From positions 80,640 through 144,639 of the forward strand of contig CAMWVQ010000001.1 in NCBI GenBank assembly GCA_947177635.1: a stretch of DNA of 64,000 bases, written 5' to 3'. This DNA comes from an uncultured Porphyromonadaceae bacterium. GTDB lineage: Bacteria > Bacteroidota > Bacteroidia > Bacteroidales > Muribaculaceae. Made by a program: the position numbers and the translations under genes. How positions within the stretch are numbered: position 1 is the stretch's first letter; each line of letters opens with the position of its first letter. This document shows positions 24,745 to 33,241 of this stretch, in pieces. A model generated the notes under the pieces. It ran no database searches, was not told the DNA's origin, and worked only from the letters and a program-made list of their open reading frames with translations.

Positions 24745-25872
24745 TCAGACAGGGATTACCATCATCGGCACATCCGCCCTGAACAGTATCTTATGGGCGA
24801 TGGATGGATTGAAGACCCGGGCGAACACATTCCGCTTCTTGTTGGGAACGCATATGAGATTGTATGGCCCCTCCTGTATGATTCCCTTGAAATCATCGAT
24901 GAGCGTGTCAAGGCGCACTGTCCGCATATCGAACCCATAGCGGGGGAAATGCTCCCGGCAATAGCTGAGCAGGTTGAGCTGAGCCTGCCCCCTCTTTGAG
25001 TCGGAATCACCCCTGTCTCTCCTGCCCGGAATGTAAATCAGCATCACATCAAGCGACTGGTCAGGGAACAGCCGATAAAGGGTGTCGAGAGCAATCATAT
25101 CCTCCTGGTCGAGATTGCAAAGGAACGCCACACGGCGCAGCCCGGCGAGTTCGGAAGCATCAACGCTTTCAGGCACCGTGAACGCCGGAATCCGGCAGGA
25201 GTCCAACACCTCGGCGGTCACACTGCCTATCAGCTCCGCCTCCTTCTTGTCAGCTCCCCTGGTACCCATTACTATAAGCTGGGGCTTCTTGTCGCGGGCA
25301 TAACAGAGTATCGACTCTTCAGGGATACCCTCTGTCACCATCGTGGAGAACTTGACTGCAGGCACCTCTCCGGATTTAATCCAAGACCTCACCCTGGCCG
25401 TGTAGTTTTCCATCATCAATTTGGCTTCCTCCTCAATGGTCTGCCTCTCGGCCATATCGGCCAGTTCATAGTCATAAGAGTCCATCAACTGCACACCGCG
25501 CGGAGAGGCGGGGGCGATAAACGAATGAAGCATCTCGATAGAGAATCCAAGCCTTGAGGCAAGCCGGAAAGCGACTTTCGCCGCGTTGTCAGAGTGGGGG
25601 GAGAAATCCGTCGGAAGCAGCACCACACCACCGGCCTCCCCCTCCTCCCCTGTGGCGGGAATGTTGAAAATCTCTATATTCTCGATAATCCTCAGAGCGA
25701 GCGGGAGGTCAGACTCCTTGATTCTGATTCTGACACCGGCGGCCACCGTCGGAGAGGCGAGATTGACATTGTTAAGTTCCACATATATGCCTTCCCGCTC
25801 AAGCAGGTTCTTTAGCGGCAACGCCTTCTCCACAGTGTGGATGGCTATGGTAATCAGTCTGTTTGGTGTCAT
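24745..25872 (-). CDS. Tandem universal stress protein with N-terminal DUF2007-like domain
   Basis: Start set at 25872 (MTPNRLITIAIHT); the longer ORF adds a low-quality extension. The first 70 residues (IAIHTVEKALPLKNLLEREGIYVELNN...IKESDLPLALRII) look like a DUF2007 signal-transduction-type domain. Two universal stress protein domains follow. The first contains LLPTDFSPHSDNAAKVAFRLA and the IVMGTRGADKKEAELIGSVTAEVL ATP-site pattern GxxG-9x-G(S/T). The second (from about 245) is more divergent, ending in ADVPMMVIPV. Likely an ATP- or AMP-binding stress sensor in the cytoplasm. Its stop is 28 bp from that of the kinase-like gene, so the two converge. Confidence 0.8.
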   Translation of the reverse strand: MTPNRLITIAIHTVEKALPLKNLLEREGIYVELNNVNLASPTVAAGVRIRIKESDLPLALRIIENIEIFNIPATGEEGEAGGVVLLPTDFSPHSDNAAKVAFRLASRLGFSIEMLHSFIAPASPRGVQLMDSYDYELADMAERQTIEEEAKLMMENYTARVRSWIKSGEVPAVKFSTMVTEGIPEESILCYARDKKPQLIVMGTRGADKKEAELIGSVTAEVLDSCRIPAFTVPESVDASELAGLRRVAFLCNLDQEDMIALDTLYRLFPDQSLDVMLIYIPGRRDRGDSDSKRGQAQLNLLSYCREHFPRYGFDMRTVRLDTLIDDFKGIIQEGPYNLICVPNKKRNVFARVFNPSIAHKILFRADVPMMVIPV

Positions 25873-25998
25873 ATCGGTTTTACTGGATGGGAGCAGGTCA
25901 GTTTTTAGTCGGGTCGGGGGTGTATAAAAGCTATGACGCGCACAACTGTGTGAAACAGGCTGGCGCGTCATAGATAATGTCATCAGATGACGGAAAGT

Positions 25999-26265
25999 TC
26001 ATTTTTCCTTTTTCATCTCCTCTTCCTGGAGGATTTCCACGGCCATATCATAAATGGTGGTGTCGTCAAGAACGACGATACCTCCGTCAGGACCCGGTTC
26101 GATGTGTAACCCGCAATTCTTGCCGAACTCATAGTTGGTGCCGCCGAAGTAGTTTCGGATTGTCTGTGGGGTCGTGTTGAGCTTGTCGGCGATGCGGGCA
26201 ACGGCGCCATCAGGCAGTGCGTCTTTGATACGACGGAGATCGTTGAAGGATATTGTCTTTGTCAT
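25999..26265 (-). CDS. Small HTH DNA-binding protein
   Basis: Start set at 26265 (MTKTISFNDLRRIKDALPDG), 88 residues. Residues about 18-42 (GAVARIADKLNTTPQTIRNYFGG) form a helix-turn-helix of the XRE/LacI-like kind. A short domain with HIEPGPDGGIVVLDD and an acidic/basic C-terminal tail follow. Related short proteins are common in Bacteroidales, but I know of no function. The upstream gap contains a palindrome (26366-26381) that could be its operator. Confidence 0.7.
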   Translation of the reverse strand: MTKTISFNDLRRIKDALPDGAVARIADKLNTTPQTIRNYFGGTNYEFGKNCGLHIEPGPDGGIVVLDDTTIYDMAVEILQEEEMKKEK

Positions 26266-26365
26266 TCTCGTATGGTTTTGGGGGTTTGTAACTGCTATAT
26301 CAAGGGGCAGAGAGGAATTTGCCCTAAATTTATACACTTAATTTGAGTTATCCAAATTTTTACGG

Positions 26366-26381
26366 TATGTTATAAAACATA
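26366..26381. repeat. Palindrome upstream of the HTH gene
   Basis: TATGTT-ATAA-AACATA is a perfect 6-bp inverted repeat with a 4-bp spacer, about 100 bp upstream of the HTH gene's ATG, in an AT-rich gap. It is the size of a dimeric HTH operator. Confidence 0.5.
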
Positions 26382-26434
26382 TCCAACAGCTTTTATCTGT
26401 TAATCTTGCTAAAGTCAACTACTTATCAAGAATA

Positions 26435-27310
26435 TCAGATTCTCTCGACTTCGGAGGCCTTCACCCACGCCCGTTCACCGTGGCCAACAAGCACCTCATA
26501 CCACATCCCTTCGCCGGGATTTGCGATTGAGTCTATAATCTCGACCTTCGTACCTTCATGGAGAAGGAAAGCCTGCTCCGCGTGGCTCCTGGCTTCCCTC
26601 GGGGAGGTTGAAAGCTGGGATGAGGGGGGAAGTATTATGGCGTATCTGTCGGAATTCACGCGGTTGGCGGCCGCGAAAGAAACTATCACGGCGCAAACGG
26701 TGAGCGCGAACACCACCAGTCCTCCGAAAAAGCTCGCTTTCTTCACAGCCACGGCTGATGAGAAGATATAGGCCGCGATGGCACCGAGGAAGATGGCAAA
26801 CAGCACCAAGGCGACAATGGCCCAGGTGTCGGCGTGGAACATCCCGACCGTACCTTCCCAAACCGAGTCCATATATGAACCGCTGTCAATCTGCTTGTCG
26901 GTAATCTTGGAATTGACAAACTCGAGATTGGCGCGGGCGTCGGCGTTAGTGGGGTCAAGCTTGAGCGCGCGCTCGTAGTTGACAATGGCCTTGCCGAGAT
27001 TGCCCTGGCGGTAGTAGGCATTGCCGAGATTGTAGAACAGGGTCGAGGAACTTCCTCCGGCCTCCAGAGCCTTGAGGTACAGGGCCTCGGCCATCACGAA
27101 GTTGTCTGCGCTGTATGCCGAGTCTGCCTGCTGGGCGAGGACCTCACCCGAAATTATGGCGGACGGCTCCTCAACCCCCTCTTCCGGGAGAGTATCCGCC
27201 ACCTGGGCGGGACCTTCTGCCGGATTCTCTGCCACTACGCTGTCTGTGGCCTGGGCACCCATGGTCAGCACTGCGACCATCAAGAACAATATGCTGTATA
27301 TGAGTTTCAT
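26435..27310 (-). CDS. batE: BatE, TPR and SH3-like protein
   Basis: Last gene of the Bat operon. The 291-residue protein has a signal peptide (ending in GAQA) and an acidic linker. Two to three TPR repeats follow (FYNLGNAYYRQGNLGKAIVNYERALKLDPTN). Two transmembrane helices come next (about 167-187 and 193-213). A C-terminal SH3b-like segment, GMWYEVLVGHGERAWVKASEVERI, ends the protein. Bat proteins are membrane and periplasmic factors first described for aerotolerance in Bacteroides fragilis; their mechanism is unclear. It is 4 bp after batD. Confidence 0.85.
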   Translation of the reverse strand: MKLIYSILFLMVAVLTMGAQATDSVVAENPAEGPAQVADTLPEEGVEEPSAIISGEVLAQQADSAYSADNFVMAEALYLKALEAGGSSSTLFYNLGNAYYRQGNLGKAIVNYERALKLDPTNADARANLEFVNSKITDKQIDSGSYMDSVWEGTVGMFHADTWAIVALVLFAIFLGAIAAYIFSSAVAVKKASFFGGLVVFALTVCAVIVSFAAANRVNSDRYAIILPPSSQLSTSPREARSHAEQAFLLHEGTKVEIIDSIANPGEGMWYEVLVGHGERAWVKASEVERI

Positions 27311-27314
27311 CGGT

Positions 27315-29177
27315 CTACTTGCGTTTGCTTATGTTGCTTTTCTCAAGTTCATTGATTGAGGAGGTAGCCTCGTTGTAGACAGCCTCCACGGATGCCTCGG
27401 ACGATGAATCCGGAGTGTAACGGGCCATCTCACACTGGTCGAGCACACCGATGACACGGCTGGCCGCATCCTCGCTCACCCCCCGGTCTACCAGGGTCTG
27501 TGAAATGTTCTGGCGCGTAAGCTGCGAGACTGGCATTGAAAGCTTGTCGCCAAGATAGCCCCACATCGCCTTCAGCATAGCCTCATAAAATTTCTCGGGC
27601 TGGCGGGTTTTCATAAACCCTTCCGCCTCACGCAGACGTTTGCGGGCCACCTTGCTGGCGCGGGCGTTGCGGCGCCCGGCCACATCGGCGTTAAGCCTAA
27701 CCTGACGGCCATAGATAGCCGTGGCTCCAATCAACACCACCACAAGCACCCCTGCAAGCGCCCAATACCACCAGTTGTAAATCAGCGGCTCATGGGTCTT
27801 CGACAACTGCTTGTCGCCGGTCTTGATATGAAGTATGTCGGTGTTGCGGGCCTCGATTTCACGCTGCTCGGCGCTGATTGTAGTGCCGCTACCCTTGGCT
27901 ATTTCCATATTATAACCGGGGGCGGTCAGAGTCACATACGCTTTCTTCGAGGGGTCGAAATAAACGAACTTCTGTTCGGGAATCTTGAATGTGCCGACAC
28001 TCTGTGGCACGATAGTGTAGTCCACCATCATCGTGCCGGTCACCGTCGAGCCGCTTACGCGTGTCCGGTAATCGGTCTTGGGGGTGAACTGCTCGAAATC
28101 ATCCGGAATCTCAGGTTTCGGCTCGTGGATATACTTGATGTTGCCCGTACCGGTAACGATATATTCCAGCGAGGCGGCCTCTCCGGTTTTCAGCTTCTCG
28201 GGAGCCAGACGGCTCTCGAATGTGAACTGCCCTACGGCGTTGTCAAATCCCGCAGGACGGGGCTCAGGCAGCGGAGTGATATTGACCGACGAGGAGTAGG
28301 GCTGGAGATGCACCTCCTTCTCCACCGGACGTCCGGAGACAAACCAGCCGTTGCTGACACGCTCTATCTGAACTACACTGAGGTCATACTTGCCGGAGTT
28401 TATTGTGAGCTTGCCTGATTTCTGGGGGAAGATGATACACTTCTTCAAGACAGCCGTGACGTAGTTCTGCCCGTTGTAATTCTCAACCGCGTTGAGGGCC
28501 GCCTGTGTGTCGACCTCCTCGATGAGGAACCCGTCAAATGTTGGCGGGGTGGTCATCATGAATGAGTTGATACGCTGGAATTTGGTGTAGAGTTTGATTG
28601 TACACTCTATCGCCTCCTGCTCGTAGGCGTGGCTCTTGTTGAGGATTATCCTGACAAAGATGTCATCCTTGGAAATCGGACGCGAGGTGTCATCCTGCGA
28701 CGCGAGGTCATCCACATGCACACTCTGCTGCGGCGCGCTTCCCCCGTAACCGTAACCATACCCACCCCCCTGTTGCGACTGGGGTGCTTTGTCGGCAGGT
28801 AGAACTGTGAATTTGGCGGACTGCGATGTCAGCTTCTTGCCGTCAACCACGATTGAAGCGGCTGGGATGGTGAACGTCCCTTCATTTTCCGCGCGGTAGA
28901 TGAATGTATATTCCACAGTGCTGGAAGATGAGGCCTGGCCGTTGATTATCTGGTAGCTCTGCGAGGTGCTAACCCCCGGCTGAGGATTGAGCAGCTTACA
29001 CCCGCTGATGGCCGGGGCGTTAAGGCTTGTCCCCTCCCCGTTGGAGAGGCGGTAAGTGACGGCGAAACGGTTCCCTGCGATGACATTTCGCGGAGGAATG
29101 ACCTGGAAAGAGGTCTGCGCCGCCATTGTCGCGCAAAAAATCAAGAATGCCGTCAATATCGAAAACAACTTCTTCAT
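27315..29177 (-). CDS. batD: BatD family protein
   Basis: The 620-residue protein has a signal peptide (FLIFCATMAAQ), then a long periplasmic region of beta-rich segments with the BatD hallmark YRLSNGEG and SPNFVV-like start. A glycine/tyrosine-rich linker (QQGGGYGYGYGG) lies near 140. A single transmembrane helix near residues 462-488 (WWYWALAGVLVVVLIGATAIY) is followed by a cytoplasmic helical domain. It is 115 bp after batC; the gap contains a (CAAT)5 repeat. The role is presumed structural or scaffolding in the Bat complex. Confidence 0.9.
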   Translation of the reverse strand: MKKLFSILTAFLIFCATMAAQTSFQVIPPRNVIAGNRFAVTYRLSNGEGTSLNAPAISGCKLLNPQPGVSTSQSYQIINGQASSSSTVEYTFIYRAENEGTFTIPAASIVVDGKKLTSQSAKFTVLPADKAPQSQQGGGYGYGYGGSAPQQSVHVDDLASQDDTSRPISKDDIFVRIILNKSHAYEQEAIECTIKLYTKFQRINSFMMTTPPTFDGFLIEEVDTQAALNAVENYNGQNYVTAVLKKCIIFPQKSGKLTINSGKYDLSVVQIERVSNGWFVSGRPVEKEVHLQPYSSSVNITPLPEPRPAGFDNAVGQFTFESRLAPEKLKTGEAASLEYIVTGTGNIKYIHEPKPEIPDDFEQFTPKTDYRTRVSGSTVTGTMMVDYTIVPQSVGTFKIPEQKFVYFDPSKKAYVTLTAPGYNMEIAKGSGTTISAEQREIEARNTDILHIKTGDKQLSKTHEPLIYNWWYWALAGVLVVVLIGATAIYGRQVRLNADVAGRRNARASKVARKRLREAEGFMKTRQPEKFYEAMLKAMWGYLGDKLSMPVSQLTRQNISQTLVDRGVSEDAASRVIGVLDQCEMARYTPDSSSEASVEAVYNEATSSINELEKSNISKRK

Positions 29178-29270
29178 AGTCGTTTCAGGAATATCTCATT
29201 AAAAATAGTTGTCTGTTATCAACATCCGGCCCTTAGGGACGAAAGGCCGCAGGGGGGATGTCTGTCTCAG

Positions 29271-29290
29271 CAATCAATCAATCAATCAAT
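29271..29290. repeat. (CAAT)5 simple repeat
   Basis: Five exact CAAT units lie 2 bp downstream of the batC stop codon. Being tetranucleotide and intergenic, slippage would change only the batC-batD spacing, not a reading frame. Confidence 0.9.
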
Positions 29291-29292
29291 CG

Positions 29293-30105
29293 TCACCAAG
29301 GCTTGCCGGTCTGACGCTGGCGCGACTGCTTCTCCTGGTTCTGCTTCATCTGCTCGACCTTCATTCTTGTGGCCGACTCCTTGTCGTCCATAGCCTTCAG
29401 AATCTGAGCCGCGCTTTGTTCGCTCAGGCCACCCTGCTGTTGCTGCTGCTGTTGTTGCTGTTGTTGCTGCTTGTCCTGGTCCTGCTGATCTTTGTTCTGA
29501 TCCTGCTGGTCCTGGTTCTGCTGCTGTTGCTGCTGATCCTGGTTTTGATCCTGATTCTGGTCCTGCTTGTCATTGTTGTCCTGGTTCTGGTCTTGCTCCT
29601 GTTTTTTAAGCTGGGCCAGACGCAGGTTCTCGCGGGCCTGGTTGTTCTCGGGATTACGTCGCAGCGCATTCTTGTACATCTCTATCGCCGAGGCATAATT
29701 CTCACCCTTGTAGGCGATGTTGCCACGGTCATAGAAAGACAGCTCGGCAAGTTCCACATCAGGGTTGCCCGCCGTGGTGGCGAGAATCTGATCGGCCTGT
29801 TTTATGAGCGAGTCACCCTTGTTTGAAAGGTCTTCACCCCTCTGCTTGAGATATGAGGATGCGAGGTTGAACTGCGCACGGGCATTGTCGGGATTCTCTC
29901 CGAGTGCTTTCTTGAAATTCACCTCAGCCTCGGCGTAACGCTGCTTGTCGAAGAGGCTCTTGCCATCCTTCATATAGTTGCGTTCGCGCTTGGTGGATGG
30001 ACGCGCCGCACCGGTGGATTCCTCTTTCGAGGAGCATCCGGCCACAACGCCTCCCGTCACCATGACGGCTACGGAAATCGCTAATATCTTTAAGAACTGC
30101 TTCAT
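29293..30105 (-). CDS. batC: BatC, TPR protein with Q/D/N-rich tail
   Basis: A 270-residue lipoprotein with lipobox VVAGCSSKEE (Cys24). Three TPR-like repeats follow (KSLFDKQRYAEAEVNFKKALGENPDNARAQFNLASSYL). A long Gln/Asp/Asn-rich low-complexity segment (about residues 168-225) ends in an unbroken run of twelve Gln. The C-terminal RMKVEQMKQNQEKQ helix is conserved in Bat proteins of this type. It overlaps batB by 4 bp. The DNA of the tail is a near-repeat of CTG/TTG triplets, a likely site of length variation. Confidence 0.85.
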   Translation of the reverse strand: MKQFLKILAISVAVMVTGGVVAGCSSKEESTGAARPSTKRERNYMKDGKSLFDKQRYAEAEVNFKKALGENPDNARAQFNLASSYLKQRGEDLSNKGDSLIKQADQILATTAGNPDVELAELSFYDRGNIAYKGENYASAIEMYKNALRRNPENNQARENLRLAQLKKQEQDQNQDNNDKQDQNQDQNQDQQQQQQNQDQQDQNKDQQDQDKQQQQQQQQQQQQGGLSEQSAAQILKAMDDKESATRMKVEQMKQNQEKQSRQRQTGKPW

Positions 30106-31199
30106 TTTGACAATTCCTTGTTGACGGTTGATTTGTTTTTCAGGCTTTCACCACCCTTGGCGGCTATTTTCTGCCGCGAGAAGAAGGTGTACCTCTTGAG
30201 CCAGCCAATCTTGGTAGGCAGGATTACCGCGTCTATGACCAGGAGAATCAGGGCAATCCATATGAACATAGGGAACTGCTCGGCACTGGCCTTGTAAGAC
30301 ACATGCTGCAGGTCGCTCTTTTTAATCTTGTCGAGCTGACCGACCAGGTTCGACAAGGCCTTCGACGATGAGCCGTTGATATAGACACCTCCACCGGCCT
30401 CGGCTATCTCCTTGGCCATCTTCTCATTGAGGAAAGTGGTCACAGGCGCGCCGGTCTCATCCTTCAGGAAGTCGCCGTTGCGGTTTACAGGAATCGGGGC
30501 CCCCTTGATCGAGCCTACGCCCATCACATCCACTTCTATGCCGAGGCTTTTGGCATACTTGGCCATCTCCACGGCGTCACCCTCGTGGTTCTCGCCGTCA
30601 GTGATGACGATTATGGCTTTGTTGATATCCTCGGCGGGGGAGAATGAATTGATGGCCATATTTATGGCGGTGCCGATGGCAGTGCCTTGGGTGGGAACCA
30701 TCTCGGTGGAAATTTCGTCGAGATACATCCTGGCCGACACAAAGTCGGTTGTGATCGGAAGCTGTGTGTATGCCTCCCCGGCGAAGACAATCAGGCCGAC
30801 TTTGTCGTTGCCGAGCTTGTCTATCAGATTGCCGAGAAGATACTTCGCGCGGTCGAGACGGGCGATGCCCCGGGTGTCGTCGGTCGAGGAGGCGAGCATG
30901 GAGCGCGACACGTCGAAGGCAATCATAACCTCGATACCTTCAGTCGACTCCATCTCCTCCTTCTCCCCTGCCCTGGGACGCGCCACGGCAATCACAAGCG
31001 AGGCCAGGGCGAGAAGTTCAAGGGTAATCTTGACGGCAGGTTTGTATTTTGACGCCTCCGGCATCAGCTGTTCGAGATGACGGGGATTGCCATAACGGCG
31101 CAGTTTTATCCTGCGGGCCACACGCGACCAGTACCACAACCCGAAAATAACCGGGATGAGCAGGAGCAGATATAGCAATGATGGATATGCGAACGACAT
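30102..31199 (-). CDS. batB: BatB-like VWA domain protein
   Basis: The 365-residue protein has two N-terminal transmembrane helices, a von Willebrand A domain and a final C-terminal helix (PMFIWIALILLVIDAVIL). The MIDAS motif DVSRS is intact (MIAFDVSRSMLASS), with the VFAGEAYTQLPITTD and VIITDGENHEGD motifs. It is paired with the similar batA gene 7 bp upstream. Together they are expected to form the membrane core of the Bat complex that the MoxR ATPase acts on. Confidence 0.88.
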   Translation of the reverse strand: MSFAYPSLLYLLLLIPVIFGLWYWSRVARRIKLRRYGNPRHLEQLMPEASKYKPAVKITLELLALASLVIAVARPRAGEKEEMESTEGIEVMIAFDVSRSMLASSTDDTRGIARLDRAKYLLGNLIDKLGNDKVGLIVFAGEAYTQLPITTDFVSARMYLDEISTEMVPTQGTAIGTAINMAINSFSPAEDINKAIIVITDGENHEGDAVEMAKYAKSLGIEVDVMGVGSIKGAPIPVNRNGDFLKDETGAPVTTFLNEKMAKEIAEAGGGVYINGSSSKALSNLVGQLDKIKKSDLQHVSYKASAEQFPMFIWIALILLVIDAVILPTKIGWLKRYTFFSRQKIAAKGGESLKNKSTVNKELSK

Positions 31200-31206
31200 A
31201 ATCTGG

Positions 31207-32193
31207 TTACGGAATAGTGCGGAGCCAAGTCTGGCGGATTACAAGTTCAAGGAGCAGCAGCCCGAGGGCGGCCAGCGCCCAAGGAAGATAGCAGTCCTCG
31301 GTATGGGAAAAATGCTTCACATCAAGCTCGGTCTTCTCAAGCTGGTCGATTTCAGCGAAGATATCCTGGAGGACACGGTTGCCGGTGGCGCGGAAATATT
31401 TGCCTCCCGTGATGTCGGCAATCTGCTTGAGGGTAGCCTCGTCGATTACCACCGGCTGGGGCTGGTATTCGATGCGGCCAAACATGTTGTACATCGGGTA
31501 AAGGGCGGTGCCGTTGGTTCCGATGCCGATGGTGTAGACCTTGATGCCGAGCTTCTTGGCGATTTCGGCTGCGGTCAGCGGCGCCACGATGCCGGTGTTG
31601 TTGGAACCGTCGGTAAGCAGGATGACACTTTTCGACTTGGCCTTTCCATCCTTGATGCGGTTTATGGATGTTGCCAGACCGTCGCCGATTGCGGTGCCGT
31701 CTTCAAGCATGTCGCGGTTGAGCGCGGTAACATAATTGGCGAGTGTGGCGCGGTCGGTAGTCATCGGAACACCAGTGAAGGCCTCGCCGGCGAACACCAC
31801 CAGGCCCATGTTGTCATTTTCACGCCCGTTGATAAAGTTGGCGGCAATCTTCTTTGCGGCCTCCAGGCGGTCGGGCTTGAAATCGCGGGCGAGCATCGAG
31901 GAGGATATGTCAAGGGCGATGACCATGTCGGTGCCTTCGGTCTTCGAGGTGCGCCATGCGTCACGGGTCTGCGGCCGGGCCAGGCAGACCACAAGGCAAC
32001 ATATGGCAAGCAGCCTGAGGAGATACATCGCATACAGGCCATATTGGCGGGCGGGCCTCCCCAATGAGCGGAACGGCCCGGTCGTGGAAATCTGGAGGGA
32101 GGGATTGGCAGTATGTCTTCGCCATATCCACCATCCCGCGAGGGGAAGGCAGACAAGCATCAACCATAACATGCCGGGATTAGCGAATTGCAT
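31207..32193 (-). CDS. batA: BatA-like VWA domain protein
   Basis: A 328-residue VWA protein with an N-terminal membrane hairpin, the MIDAS DISSS (VIALDISSSMLARDFKP) and VILLTDGSNNTG. A C-terminal helix is followed by a short basic tail. It is closely related to the downstream batB, consistent with an old duplication. It starts 28 bp after the DUF4381-like gene. The two VWA partners probably bind metal and each other at the periplasmic face. Confidence 0.88.
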   Translation of the reverse strand: MQFANPGMLWLMLVCLPLAGWWIWRRHTANPSLQISTTGPFRSLGRPARQYGLYAMYLLRLLAICCLVVCLARPQTRDAWRTSKTEGTDMVIALDISSSMLARDFKPDRLEAAKKIAANFINGRENDNMGLVVFAGEAFTGVPMTTDRATLANYVTALNRDMLEDGTAIGDGLATSINRIKDGKAKSKSVILLTDGSNNTGIVAPLTAAEIAKKLGIKVYTIGIGTNGTALYPMYNMFGRIEYQPQPVVIDEATLKQIADITGGKYFRATGNRVLQDIFAEIDQLEKTELDVKHFSHTEDCYLPWALAALGLLLLELVIRQTWLRTIP

Positions 32194-32221
32194 CTTATAT
32201 GTTCTCTAAATTAGGTTAGAT

Positions 32222-33184
32222 TCATTTTGCAGGAGCGGGAGAGCCGTCTTCAGCGACAACCTCAACAGGCTTGGTCTCCTCGACGAAACGGACAGCCTCG
32301 GCCAGAGCGCGGTGGTTGTCGTCGGGAAGCGGCCTTACCTTTGCGAACTTCACGAAGTCGGCGATTTCGAGAATCCGTTTCATCCGCGCGTTGGGCATAC
32401 GTGTGGTCTCGTTTTCATTGAGCACTCGGGTAATCTGCTGTGATGTCATCTCCATGGCGTTTATGCCGAAACGTCCCTGGAGGTAATCGCGCAGGATGTC
32501 AGTCAGGCGGGTGTAGTACTCCTTCTCCTGGCCATTCTGCCACAGATTCTGTTCACGCAGGCTTTCAAGCCGCTGCATGGCAAGCTGGTAAGGGGGCACA
32601 GGCTTCTTCTTGGGGATAAGCGGCACCTCGACCTTGCGGGTCATAATCAGGTATCCGCATATGCCGGCGGCTATGATGAGCAGCCCGGCCAGAATCCACT
32701 GCCAGTAATCCGTAAGCCAGTCGGGGAGGAAGTCATACCATTTCGATTCGAAATCCATCGCCGGGGCAATGGGGTTTATATCCTCCAGCTGGCTGACATC
32801 CACCGGGTTGACTTTCAGCGTTATCGGCTCGGTGCGGAGAGTGTCGGGGCCGCTGACCATCAGGAAGGGGGGTATGGTGTATAGCCCCGAGTCAAACGAC
32901 TGGATGATCAAAGCCCGTTTCATCTCGACCAGCCCGTTGCCGAGGTCGGCCGTGTCGCCATAGACCCAGTCAATCAGTTCCACTTCGGCAGGGACGGCAT
33001 CCTTGTCGACAAGGATTTCCGATGGGGCGCCGGCCTGGTCGACAATCTCAAAGCGAATCGCGGTCTGATAACCCATCGTAATCTGCGACGAGTCTACAGC
33101 CGCCTTTATCGAACGGGCCGAGGCTTCCCCTCCGAACAGGAGGGCAACAAATAATATCGATATGTATGTCAGCCTTTTAAGCAT
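32222..33184 (-). CDS. DUF4381-like membrane protein of the Bat operon
   Basis: Start chosen at 33184 (MLKRLTYISILFV), because the longer ORF adds residues lacking a signal peptide. The 320-residue protein has a signal peptide (ending in EASA), a beta-rich periplasmic domain and one membrane helix near residue 160-180 (WILAGLLIIAAGICGYLI). A cytoplasmic helical domain follows (PYQLAMQRLESLREQNLWQNGQEKEYYTRLTDILRDYLQGRF). That last segment is the DUF4381 hallmark found between DUF58 and BatA genes. Function unknown. Confidence 0.82.
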   Translation of the reverse strand: MLKRLTYISILFVALLFGGEASARSIKAAVDSSQITMGYQTAIRFEIVDQAGAPSEILVDKDAVPAEVELIDWVYGDTADLGNGLVEMKRALIIQSFDSGLYTIPPFLMVSGPDTLRTEPITLKVNPVDVSQLEDINPIAPAMDFESKWYDFLPDWLTDYWQWILAGLLIIAAGICGYLIMTRKVEVPLIPKKKPVPPYQLAMQRLESLREQNLWQNGQEKEYYTRLTDILRDYLQGRFGINAMEMTSQQITRVLNENETTRMPNARMKRILEIADFVKFAKVRPLPDDNHRALAEAVRFVEETKPVEVVAEDGSPAPAK

Positions 33185-33241
33185 CAGACAAGCTTCTTTT
33201 TTTGGAGGTTGGTTTTTCAAGAGAATCAATGGCGGGGGGAA

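Noticed and set aside
31156-32067. 303-residue plus-strand ORF over batA and batB
   Set aside because: Antisense to VWA proteins with intact MIDAS motifs; no domain of its own.
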